Shown in pieces: positions 35,950-47,009 of a stretch of 64,000 nt of DNA; the stretch's first letter is position 1, and every line of letters begins with the position of its first letter. The notes below the pieces were generated by a model, which saw only the letters and a list, made by a program, of their open reading frames with translations, was not told the DNA's origin and made no database searches. Position numbers and translations under genes: made by a program. Source of the DNA: Trichopria drosophilae (taxonomy: Eukaryota; Arthropoda; Insecta; Hymenoptera; Diapriidae); NCBI GenBank assembly GCA_030407085.1, contig CM059582.1, positions 46,833,001 to 46,897,000 on the forward strand, read 5' to 3'.

Positions 35950-36365
35950 TAAATAATTACGTTAAAACTAATTTTTCGCAAAAACTAATGCGCCTATAAA
36001 ATTCGGCGCGAAAAATTCCGTAAAAATTATGACTCGCATGTTAAAAATGATCGAATTTGTTGTAGAAATTATAAATAAAAAATATGCTTAAAAACTTACT
36101 TTTGCGTGTATGAAGTACATCAAAGATAGGGTCAAACTAACTAGTGGATATAAGACATTAGCCAAAAATAAGATATTCTTTTATTTGTTACTTTTTGTTT
36201 TTATACAAATTGATCAAAAACAATTAAAAATGATTTTTCGTAAAAATTAATAGCGCCTTTCGCTTCTATTGAAAAAAAAACTTCATAGAAATCATGACTC
36301 ATCATCTTACTATAAATTATCGAATTGGTTTGCAAACATTACAAATAAACAATATTATGAAGTAA
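35950..36365 (+). repeat. Diverged tandem duplication, offset about 260 bases
   Basis: The stretch around 35968-36090 ('atttttcgcaaaaactaatg', 'tatgactcgcat', 'gatcgaatttgttg', 'attataaataaa') reappears around 36230-36350 ('atttttcgtaaaaattaata', 'catgactcatca', 'ttatcgaattggtt', 'attacaaataaa'). Both copies keep order and spacing. Two units only; non-coding. Confidence 0.65.
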
Positions 36366-39355
36366 CTGTTTATTGAATGATAAAAATAAAAAAACTTCTC
36401 CGCTTTTTCTTAAGTGAAAAATCTCTTGGTTATTGCAATTTCTGTATAATTAAAAACCACAAGTGTGATTTTTCCGTTCACTATTTATTTATAGTTTCTC
36501 ACCAATTTCAATAATTTTTAATCATATGAAGTTAGAGAATTCTTAATTCGAACCTGAATATTGACTAAAAGTAAGTTTTCAAAACTAAAAACAAGGTTTT
36601 ACCCGAAATTATTGACTTAATTTAAGAAAATTAGCACACTTTTAGGCTGAAATTAAGCCTTTAACGGTGCTGAATTGAATATGTAATAATTTTAAGACTT
36701 TTTTTACTGTGTGATCCCACTGATGTTTTTATACTTAACTAATTTGACTAAGATTGGCTACTGACTTTTAATATTAACATTAATCAGGTACAGCGTAATG
36801 ATAAAAACGAAAAACAACACAAAAGTCAGTCCGAGCTGTTCTGGAAATTGAATTATTTAAACAATTGATAAGCGTATATTTTTATTTCAAACGTCATTTA
36901 AATACAATTCTTACTAAATCAATGGAAATAATATACCCAGAAATGGTGGACTCGATTATTTTAACAATGTTAGTGCTTTTTCCCATTTAGAATGAAACTC
37001 GAAAATCAACAAAAAAATGAGTTCTCTAAATATCTTGGATTTAACAACTTAATTAATAAAAACAATGATTAAAACCTCATTATTTTAGTCAGTATACATA
37101 ACGATATCAAGTGAAAATAACTACAAGACTAGTAAATTCATGATTGAATGTCAAAATTAAAATTCATGCGATATATCTTCAAAAATTAAACTTAATCCAC
37201 TTAAAGCATTTCGATGACGCAATGTCGAAAGTTAGTATGAAGTATAGAATAGGAATTAATAAAACTGAAAAGATTAATCCAATTACGTATACAAATATTT
37301 CAAGAGTATATTGATAGAGAAATATATGCGTAACGAATTTAAATATCATAATCAATTACGAACGACACGTGTCGTCAGTTGCGCCAACTAAAATCGTAGA
37401 TGCGATTAAAAATTCAAGAAACTGCGTCGTATACTTAAAAAACCACTATTGCATAATAGCAACGACTTTTTGCAATTATTTAAATTTGTGTCAGTTTTAC
37501 ATATAAAATTTCTCACGTAGACCATAGTGTTTCATCGATTCCATCTGTAATACCCGTTTTACCCCAAACCAAATTCGTTTCGTCAATATTTGCGACGAGA
37601 AGTGTGATTTCATTCGTATAGTTTTACGAGGAGAAGTTATTTCTCATGGTGCCAATCAAGGAAAAATCACGTTTATTTCTGCATTTTCGCTTTTTCAGTT
37701 TGATTGCACATCGCGATATAGTTACGAATTGTACTTGTCTAATTAAAAAGTAATTTCGCTTACAATTAAAAATCTGGCTTTGTTTGGAGCCGTTGTCGAC
37801 CAAATTACTGCGAGTAACTTAATTAAGATGACGGAACTAATTTACAGCATTGCAATCTTATTAAAATTTTCATTGGAAAGTCGTCATTAATTGCATTAAA
37901 ATTTCAAGGAACATACTTTCAGATTTTTGGTGTTATGAAATACGAACAAATTAAACTACCGCGGATATTATTGTGATTTAATCAGATTAGTAATAAAACA
38001 TGAAAATTCTAATTTAACATAATATTCGTTATGCTGAACAAATTTGTTTTTATACCAATCAAGATCTTGCTACTATTAAAATGTGAATTTCAAAATATGA
38101 TTTATGTTTGTTTAAAAGAAGTTTTTGTTTAATTTATAACGAATGTACGGAAACGCCACAAGTACCTCGGAAAAAATATACGAAAAAAGTTAGGAAGGGT
38201 TAGACTCATTTTAAAAAACCACCATGAGAAATGTTTTACTTTGACTGGTAGAGACAGTGGGGTGGAAGAATAGAATTTGCTCGCTCAGGGAGTGAAAATG
38301 AGACTCCGCCCCCTTTTCATCAAATCTCCGCGTTTCAGACCCCAAGGACTTAAACAATGCAAACAAATTTTTTCCCGTAATTCAGTACGTATGAGCATAA
38401 TGCCCTTGATAACCCCTAATATGTAGACACGTTCATAAGAATAGGGTTTTCTTAAATGGCCCACGGAAGTCATACCGTTGTACCTAGTTCGGGGGCCAAC
38501 TTTTTCACGTGATCCATCCGACTTCGTGAATGACATTTTAAATTACACTTTTTTTGCGTGTTCTTTTTATGATTTTCTCGTCTCGCCCTTTTAATTGTAA
38601 GTTACGTTAGCATATATTTGATAGTGAAAGATAATACCGGCATTATTCGAATTTTGAATTTATTAAGATCACTTCCGTAGGAAATAAGTGACTTTTTTCA
38701 TTAAAAATAGAAGGTACGTACTTTTTTTGTTGAAAATGAAAAAGTTCTTACGTTTTTAGGAAACAAAAAAACACTGAAAGGACGCTGCTGTTGTGTAATA
38801 AATGAACGTAATTGAATGGTGTTTTAAGATTTTGTAGCAATTTCGACAAGAAATCGAAATATTGTTGTTGCTCGTGTATTTGTCGGTTAAGTTTTTTTTT
38901 AACAGTTCCTCTTCAATATTTATAACAAATCAGAATTATTTGACTTTACATTCCTTGTAAATGATTTAATATGAAAATAAAAAAATTCAACGATTTTAAT
39001 TATTCATTCATCAAAGGGTTTTCAAAACAGTACTACTTCATATATATTTCTTCATTTATTATTACATTTTACTATTTATAATTAAGAATTTTACGTGCAT
39101 ATCTATAAAACTGCACACAAAGGTCTCCAGTTGTGCATTAAAAAAATAAATAAATATATTTTTAAAATATTATGAATTATGAGTTGATGAACTCTGGAGC
39201 CACCTAGTAATTTTACATATTGTGCCAAAATAACGTAAAAAAATGTTTAATGCTAAGTGTGTATTGAATGAATATGGTACTGAAATTGTACATCAGACTC
39301 GATACTTTGTTGTTTAAAAGCTTGCGCCATAACCAAAGCACAAAAAATGGTGTGC
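36366..39355. other. AT-rich non-coding DNA; one less AT-rich block
   Basis: The block 38165-38540 is less AT-rich and carries an 83-codon minus-strand frame (38285-38536), basic and without recognised domain; it may be an old repeat. The stretch at 37340-37700 holds a CACGTG E-box (37367-37372) and TAAT-rich sequence. Otherwise nothing seen. Confidence 0.5.
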
Positions 39356-40795
39356 CCAATATACGGGATGTCCAAAAACTGGATAGCATTTATTTTAAAT
39401 TTAGATTCTATGTGATATTTTCAGTCAAAAAGTTCAATTGCCAATGTTAGATCTGAAACATTGAGTCGCGGGACATTCTCCGGAAAAAAATCATATTTTT
39501 TTTTTCATAACTCGGCTAGTTTTAAAAATCTTTCGACGAGTCATTAGTTATTTTAAAGATCTTTCGAAGCCCTACAATGCATCGTGAAATGTTGCCCTAC
39601 AATGAATATTTCTCCAGTTATAGCCACAAGAAGAAGAAAAATACTGATTTTTTTTGTTTTTCGGGGCTACCAAATTTTGCTACATAGCTACCTAAATATC
39701 ACATGGGAGTAAATTGTAGCATTTAAAAAGACAAAGAATTTGACCACTTGTGCGTTACGTGTTGATAAAGATTGATCTCACAGCTAACCATCTAATGTCG
39801 TAGAATTATTACAAAATCCATTTTTCGAGAATTTTCTGACGTTAAGTGGCTCCCCATCGGCTCAATTTTCATAAAAGCTGGCCTTAGTCCTCACCACTGA
39901 TATACAATTAATGTGCACGTCATCTTTCTGTGTAGAAGTACCCTTTACACTTATTACCCGAAGCGTTTCTTGCGAGATAAATACTTTTTGCAGTGCACCC
40001 AAAAAGCTAAAAAAATGACGTTTTTTATGTAATTCTTTCATTTAGTATCTATATTTATGAAAAGTATATCACCATCCCTCGTAAAATTTTGCTCTACGTT
40101 TTTTTGTCTGAAATATTTTTGGGTAGGACCAAGACGTTCTGCAATAAATGAAAAAACCAACAGAAATCACAATTTTTCGTTCTTTTTTTTTCTGTTTTCA
40201 GTTGTAAACGCACATTTTTCTTATTATCTGCCCAATTTAACAAACATTGCATAGTTTTATTGACGAGTACATAAGATATTAAAAAATTCCGGCGGCTCCC
40301 CATCTATTATCTTTCTTATACATAACAAAATTTCTGGACAAGGTCTTTTGGTCTGGAGGAAAGACTATATTCGTAATTCCCACAAGGGCTTTTACTTTAA
40401 TTGAATCTTTACATTTCAAGAATGTCATTATGTACTATGACTAAGATTTGGACGTCAACATTTATTGAAACTTCCTCGAATGAAACGTCAATGAAATAAA
40501 ACACTTCAAGAACTTTACACGAAAGTAAGCAGGAAGTTACGCAACAAGTGCGCGAAATAGATGATTCTCTCAGGAAAACTTTACGAGATATGCAGAAATA
40601 CTGTTTGCGCATGCATTCCGAATATATGTTTCTTACAAATAGTAAATTACAAGGTGTCCCCATAATTTTTTAATGTTTTCAAAATGGCTGTAATGTCTAA
40701 TGGACGTAATAACGTTAAAGAGGCATCAAAGTGACGTGAAAAGGAACGGCAGTAAACAATACGAGTCACCAATGAACGATCTCAAAGACACTGAT
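39356..40795. repeat. Probable dispersed repeat DNA (class unknown)
   Basis: 'atacgggatgtccaaaaact' at 39360 and 'acaaggtgtccccataattt' at 40650 look like the 'GGTGTCCCA' edge seen in many insect dispersed repeats. Between them are long T runs and 'ggctccccatc' at both 39848 and 40294. No clear termini or coding frames, so the assignment is tentative. Confidence 0.3.
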
Positions 40796-41471
40796 GGGGC
40801 AAAATTCCTCAAGTCGTCCAAACGAAAAAGAATCAATGTAGAGCAATCGAGCTGCAAATTGGCTCAATTGTTGCTCTATCATATAGTAGTGTATGGCCCA
40901 AAATTTATTTAATTCCATTCGCAATTCGCTGAGATAGAGGGGGGGGGGGTGAAATTTTGGGGCTCTGCTCTGAGGTTTTTGAGAGTCACCACTTGAGTGA
41001 CTACACTCAGTCATTAGAAATTCCATAACTCGAGAACAAAAAAACCTCTTGAAACTTTTTCTTGATATTTATTGAAAAAAAACTTCAGCTTTCATTTTTG
41101 ATATTTTTCAGACCAATAAAAGTGACCCATCATGGTGAAAAAGTGAATTTTATTTTGTAATTTGCAAAAATAAGAGTTAAAATTTGTTTCTAGAAACAAA
41201 TGAATATAATCAGACGAAAGGGAATAAAAAAACGAAGAAAACGGCTAATATAACTTTTTGTTTTGAGCAACGCATAAAAAGTTACACGCGGTTACATACA
41301 CGACATATCGGCAGATTCCCAAAATCTCACCCCCCTCTATTTCAGCGAATTACGAATGGAATTAAAAAAATGTTGGACCATGCACTACTATATGATAGAG
41401 CAACAATTGAACCAATTCGCAGCTGGATTGAGCAACATTGATTTTTTGGACCACTTGAGGAATTTGGCCCC
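40796..41471. mobile_element. Inverted-repeat element
   Basis: The left arm 40796-40967 and right arm 41310-41471 are reverse complements. Landmarks: 'ggggcaaaattcctcaagt' against 'acttgaggaatttggcccc', 'gttgctctatcatatagtag' against its complement near 41385-41405, and 'gagataga' + G run against 'cccccctctatttc'. A spacer of about 340 bases is AT-rich. The left arm holds a longer G run (slippage) and a few extra bases. No transposase; terminal duplication not seen. Confidence 0.7.
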
Positions 41472-41499
41472 TTATATGCTAACTGGATAAGTATCGAAT

Positions 41500-42800
41500 G
41501 AATTGGAAAGAATAATGCGGACCTCCGCGCGCAGGAAACCGCGAGCTGCCGAAAGCCGCAAATCACCGGTAGTCGCATTTAGCTCTCGGTACTTTATGCC
41601 AAGGAGCTAAAAATAGTGCAATGGGGAGGCCTTTTAAAATGCAGACACGATGGAGTGTTGCTTCGCCTATCCTCTCGTAGCGGACTGCGCATCCTCTCTC
41701 GAAAGTAGCAATCAAAATGTAATCGAATCGAAGCATCGAACAAAAGTGGCGATGTTTCGTAAGTCGACGTCACCATTGTACTCGTCGAAGCCAGCAGGGG
41801 GAAACAGTAGACAGAGACTCCGAGGAAAGTGGAATGAGCGAGGGAGCGAGAGACACAGGGGGAGAGTGAGTGAGGTGCAGAAAAGCGAGAGGGCGCCCGA
41901 AAAAAAGGAGTAAAAAGAAGTTGAGGCCGTTTTTCAGTGCGAGTGTTCGCACAAACGCGCGTCAGTGTATAAGTTACCAACACCGAGAGGAAAGTTGTAT
42001 AGGAAGGGATCTTTATCAAAGTCAACGCACGCCGGTTACCCTGGCAACGAAATTGGATTTTTTTTTAAGTTTTTTCGGTCCTTCTCTCGACTCGGCAGTG
42101 GCGGGCGCCCGCTACTCGCCCGTCGAAGGGGGCAGCAGGAACGCCGTCTACGTGTGCGTGCTATACCGTCGTACACACGTGCACCCGGGGGTAGGCACCG
42201 CCGCTCCGTGCCATGGAGAAGGCGGCGGTGGTAACGCGGGGGAGCAGCGACGGCGGCAACAGAGGCGGAGGAGACGGCGGCGGCGACGCGCAGGGGCTAC
42301 CGCGAGGCTAGGGGTCACGGGGTGGAGTACCAGGGGAAGAGGTTAGAGAGAACGAAGAGGGAGAGAATCGAGGTGCCCGCGGGGAGAATCTGACGAACGG
42401 CGACCGGGGAAGCCAATAATTCGAATTGAGAACAGCCAATGGCCGTGCATCTGATTTTTTGTCGTATCATCTCTCCTCGAGGTCGATCCCGCATCGGGAG
42501 CGCGACGACTACGACGGCGGTGGCGGCGGGCGGTGACGAGGACAGAACCGACCTAGCCCCCCTTTTCGTCAACCCTTCGCCGAACGTCCGACCGCCACCG
42601 TCGTGTTCTCTTGCTTTTTTGTAAAATATTCCCACCGCCCCCAATTCCCGTCCTCCCAACCCCCTCGTCGACGAGGCACCCCTTAATTCCCCCGTGATTC
42701 CCTGCACCGCGGTGCTGCTGCTCCTCTTCACCTTTTTTCGTCTTCTTCGCGGTAGGCACGCTATTCCCGTCTTCTTAACGTTTTTTCCTCCCCCCAGCTT
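41500..42800. promoter_or_regulatory. CpG-rich island 4
   Basis: Strongly CpG-rich. It holds a GA-rich stretch at 41815-41895, GGC/GGA-type repeats at 42220-42300 and C/T-rich sequence at 42620-42800. Frames of up to 158 codons on both strands are overlapping and low-complexity. An ATG in good context (gtgccATGg) lies at 42213. Of all islands this looks most like a promoter with 5' exon on the plus strand, but no continuing exon can be identified. Confidence 0.4.
42213..42311 (+). CDS. Possible first coding exon or small frame (very tentative)
   Basis: A 32-codon frame starts at an ATG in a favourable context and begins MEKAAVVTRGSSDGG, then becomes glycine- and aspartate-rich because of GGC/GAC repeats, and stops at 42309-42311. 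Glycine-rich starts are common in first coding exons within CpG-rich islands, and a possible splice donor 'gtg|gtaacg' lies early in it (42229). There is no homology evidence and no identifiable second exon. It may equally be random sequence. Confidence 0.12.
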   Translation: MEKAAVVTRGSSDGGNRGGGDGGGDAQGLPRG

Positions 42801-43550
42801 GCTCCTAACTTGAAAACCATCCCCCGATTAAACCTCGACTTTCTTCCAACATTACCATTTTCTGTTGCCAGCCTGATTTCCCATCTACCGCTCATCTTCG
42901 ACGACGTACTACCTATCTATAGAAGCCACAAGTACATTAGGTGCTCCCTACGTGATAAGAACCCACAGTCGAATACTACGATTATGATCCAAATCCATTA
43001 TCGTTAACGATATCATCCCGATCCTTAATTTGCCCTACAGCATCGGAATCCATAATGACCCTGACTTCGTATTATCATCCCTGCTGGGAAGGTCTCATAA
43101 GAAAAATCTTCCTTTTGCATACCTGCTGAGAAAGCTGTCAGCCAGTTATTTGTAATCTGAAATGTCTAGTCGGGTTGCCCATAAATCGATCAGGAATTAT
43201 ATTCGCCACTGGTAACTTATATCAGAATTCTATTACTGGACCATTTATAGTCTGATCGTAATCTTTGATAGTTTCTATATTATGACTGGCCCATTCTCTA
43301 AATTGTTTTTATATGCTACCACGGAGTATTCACCAGATTGTTCAGGTTAACTAAGACCAGGCAAGTAATAGTTCAGGAAGTATCTGGGAATGAGGTACCA
43401 TAAACCTCGATGAAAACTACTGATCATCATCCTCCAGCATTTAGCAGTGTTGCAGTGTACTGTACGTTTATCAGCTGAACAGTATGGGACACATAGTCAT
43501 CAGAGTTTTAAATCCAATGGGGAAGAGTAGGTGTACCCATCCTAGTAGGT
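42801..43550. other. Non-coding DNA of intermediate composition, no gene seen
   Basis: Less AT-rich than the window average, immediately 3' of island 4. No domain or repeat recognised. It could hold transcribed but non-coding sequence. Confidence 0.45.
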
Positions 43551-43696
43551 TTAACCTTTAAAGGGCCGGAGAGCCGATATATCGGCTCGGTCCATGATAG
43601 GAACATTGTACACAGTTGATGGGTAATACAAGACATGAATTTGAGCACTCTCAAAGGAGGTTTCGAAACCTCCAAACCCGGCCCTTTAAAGGTTAA
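43551..43696. mobile_element. piggyBac-like MITE with TTAA flanks
   Basis: Perfect terminal inverted repeats of 19 bases including the target site: 'ttaacctttaaagggccgg' at 43551-43569 and its exact complement at 43678-43696. TTAA at both outer edges is the piggyBac target, and CC + T-rich ends are usual for that superfamily. The 138-base body has two further perfect 18-base palindromes, 'gagccgatatatcggctc' (43571-43588) and 'ggaggtttcgaaacctcc' (43656-43673). Non-coding; the perfect ends suggest a recent insertion. Confidence 0.85.
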
Positions 43697-44084
43697 TGAA
43701 GATGTTTTGGGTACAATAGCGACGCGAACCAATTAGTGCGGTACTGACTAATACCCGAAGGTTAGCTTTTGCTGGCCTAAGTTCAGCTCCAGGTTAGATT
43801 AATCAGTAATAGCAAGGGATCCAAAACCAATAATTGTTGCCTCCTTTTTTTTAATACAGGAATTATTATTGGTAGGTGTGTGTCTTGAAGCTGAAGTGAC
43901 CACCTGCCCACAATTGTAGGGTGATTACTTTGAAGACCACCTAAGTTTCTTCTACATGAACTTGTTTTGCACAAATAGCATATTCCCAACTTGTAGGAAA
44001 CTCAGGAACTACCTTGATTTATCTGCACCATTTGTCAAGGCAGTCTGCAAATTTCTTTCAGTATGCCATAGATCTGCACGCAAC
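43697..44084. other. Non-coding DNA, no gene seen
   Basis: Ordinary sequence of intermediate composition between the piggyBac-like MITE and island 5. No repeats recognised. Confidence 0.45.
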
Positions 44085-44870
44085 TTCTGTTGCGGTAACT
44101 TTCCAGCGGAGAATGTTGCAGGGGCGGCTTTTTAGAAAAGTCGATTGTAATCGCGAATCGTAAACGCCGGTGGAAATGCCCGACCTACAGCGATGCGTCT
44201 GTGGGGGACATTAAAATTAATGTGCGAACGAAGTAAAACAGTTTAATTCGAAACAAAGAACTCCTCGAAGGAAGGGACTAGACGACGAGGAATTTAAGAG
44301 GAAAGATTTTCCCGGGCCAAAAACTCATCCGTCTATAGGACGTGGTTGACGGTTTTTGCAATTTGCTATAGCTGTCTTTTTTTCTTTCCACTAAGCGGAC
44401 CTAGGTGGATGATGCTCCAAAGGGAACCTCTTCGCATACTCGGGCGTTTTTCCTCTTTATTCATTTCCCGACTAACGCCGACAACCTGTAAAGCGCACTC
44501 TATCTGCCGCCCGCCCACCGATGCTCTTTCTGTTAGGTTCTTTTTTTTCCTCCCGTCTGCTCGGCCGACTGCATTCGCTCGGTCGTGCGAATGCCCTCAC
44601 TGGGTCACATTGACTACGTGGTTCCTTTTTAGGGCTTGTGGGAACGCGAGTTACTTTTACCTTCCGTTTATCGCTCTGCGCGAGAATCCCGCGCGGTAGC
44701 GGTTTTTTCCTCTTCCCGTTTCGTTACGTTGTAATTAACCGAGGCAGGACTCAGACCTTAACCTTCGGGTAGGGCCGGTGGTGACGGCGGTGGTGTCGGT
44801 GGTGGTAGAAGCTTGTTTTACGCACGGGAAAGCACTACTTTGACGGAGGAAAGCTCCACGATTAAAACGT
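44085..44870. promoter_or_regulatory. CpG-rich island 5
   Basis: CpG-rich block with a pyrimidine-rich middle (44370-44560) and a GGT/GGC run at 44770-44812. One plus-strand frame of 117 codons (44346-44699) runs through it; it is Phe/Ser/Leu/Arg-rich without a known domain, so probably chance. It might share a regulatory role with island 4, about 1.3 kb away. Confidence 0.3.
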
Positions 44871-46928
44871 TTATTTCAGGACCGTTTAAAGTCTACGATA
44901 ACAAAATGAGATCGACCTCTTTATCCAGAAATCAACTATATATATGTAACCGAAGGTTTTTATTGTATATAACCTAAAAATATGTAAACCTCCAAACAAA
45001 GCTGTAATCTAAACATAATAATATAATGTGTTCCGTTAAATCATAACCAAGAAATATAACGTTTTCATAACCAATATTCGCATTTCCCAAACTCCGCTTC
45101 AGATTATAGATCCGATTGGTTATTTCAAAATACCGAACAACCTTAAACCATCGAATATCAGGAAATATATCTTAAAAATAACATTTTTACACCGTCAAAC
45201 TTTTAGTCTTGAACTGACAGCATTTATTCAACCTTACGAAAACCACACAAGACAAATATGAGTAACTCTACAGAATCTTTTATAGTACGCGATGATGTAT
45301 CTTGCAATCAAATAAATATCGAACTAAACGATCAAGATTCTTTTTCTACGACATATTAAAATGTTAGCCCTTATATGTTTTTCAAGATAATAAACCACAG
45401 GAAAGAAGAAAAACGAACGTAAAGTGCGATTTTTACTGAATTTCACAACGTACATCCAACAATTTCATTTTGATATCACTAAAAAAAAGTAACTCTTATC
45501 CAATCACTCTGAAAATTTCAAAGAATCTTAGTATAGTCTTGGAGTTTCAATAAACAACATGCCAAGAGTGTGCTTATCTTCTAAAAAATTGTGCAGCTTA
45601 AAATGTAAGCATCCACCGATTATTCCAAATTCGGGAATTTATTACTTTTTTCAATATGGATAGAATAACTTTTAATTTCTTGAATTCTTAGTTTCATAGA
45701 ATAATTCTACACTAAAAGCCCCAAAAAATAAGATGCACGACATACGTGTGCCTCATAAGCTAACTTTGTAAGAGGTCTCTAAAAATTATCAAATCACTGC
45801 GCACACATAAAGGGCGTTTAGACACGCTTAACTACGTTGTAATTTCTTCTTTAAAGTATTTATAAATCTCCCATGGTTATCCTACATTTCAATCGACAAT
45901 TAATCAACATTTCAATAATAAAAATGTTGACATTTTCCGCAATTGCGCAATTCTACTACTTTATATGATCTCCTAATAATTAAATATTTTTTAGCAGCTC
46001 GTCTAAAGAGGTTAGAACTGCCTTTATGAAGCCCGAATGTTAAAAAATCTATTCAATCATTTTTACTTTACTTTTTTAAATATAGATTACCACCTTTTCG
46101 GCTGATGTCTTTTCCACAAAAAGTGGAAAAATTTAATTCTAACATTTTTTTGTTAGCAATAATAAATAATAAGTAACAAAACTGTATTTCTCGTAGCAAG
46201 TACCTTATCTTTAAATATGAAAACTATATATAAGATATATAATATAAGTACACCTGCATCTACCATTAGGCTATTGTTTAGTTTCAACTTTGACTTTATA
46301 CAACTTTATACAACTTTATTAAAAAGTAAGTTACGCCAACTGTTTCTTATTCTTGAAGTGCTGTAAAAACCAAAAAAATATGTCGCATTAGTGAGCTACT
46401 AAAATAATTTTTGATGATTTTGAACAGTGAAAAGTTAAATGTTTTGTAGAATTACTCATATATTTGAGCAAAGTCGATGCCATTTGAACAAAATTTTGAG
46501 ACCCAGAGTATACGTTTTTGTAAACAAAAAAATTTACCATGCACATATAACCTCGAAAACGGTAAAAAATGGCATTTTTGCACTTTTAAGTTAGGATACT
46601 ATAAGATGTGACGTGATAGAGAAATTCTATGAGCAGATTTGGATTTTGCACTTTGAGAACCGACCGAAAGAATGGTCTGATTTCTGGGTAAAAGTTTTGT
46701 TGGTCTGTGGAATTGTACGTGATTATGAATTAGGCTATTTTAGCATTCATTTAAGATAGTACTTGCGAACCTCCATTTGTTCAAGATTGTCATGAAATTT
46801 ATAGAAAAACTATTTGAATAAATAAAGAGGCTTAGAGCTATATTTGGAAAAAGACCACTCAAAAGCACACTGCAAAATAAGTTTCTTAATGCTCCTGAGC
46901 ACGAATTATTTTTTCCCTACAAACAATG
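44871..46928. other. AT-rich non-coding DNA, no gene seen
   Basis: No significant frames. A three-fold 10-base repeat 'caactttata' lies at about 46291-46320. Nothing else stands out. Confidence 0.55.
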
Positions 46929-46930
46929 TA

Positions 46931-47005
46931 CAGTAGTCCTTCCCTTATTCTAATGTCTTCCCTTATTCTAATTTTGTCTCTTCTCATATTCTAATATTTC
47001 CCCTT
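46931..47005 (+). mobile_element. pogo/Tigger-like MITE, copy 2 (right end missing)
   Basis: Starts 'cagtagtccttcccttattc' directly after TA (46929-46930), continues with the same repeated 'ttcccttattctaat' word and 'tctaatatttcc' as the copy at 9704-9820, then loses similarity. No right terminal repeat is found downstream, so it is a truncated copy. Confidence 0.65.
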
Positions 47006-47009
47006 GCTA

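Noticed and set aside
38285..38536. 83-codon minus-strand frame as a gene
   Set aside because: No recognisable domain, no neighbouring exon or polyadenylation context, and the length is within chance for this composition.
41594..42731. Overlapping 138-158-codon frames in island 4 as genes
   Set aside because: Frames overlap on opposite strands, are low-complexity and follow GC composition; no domains were recognised.
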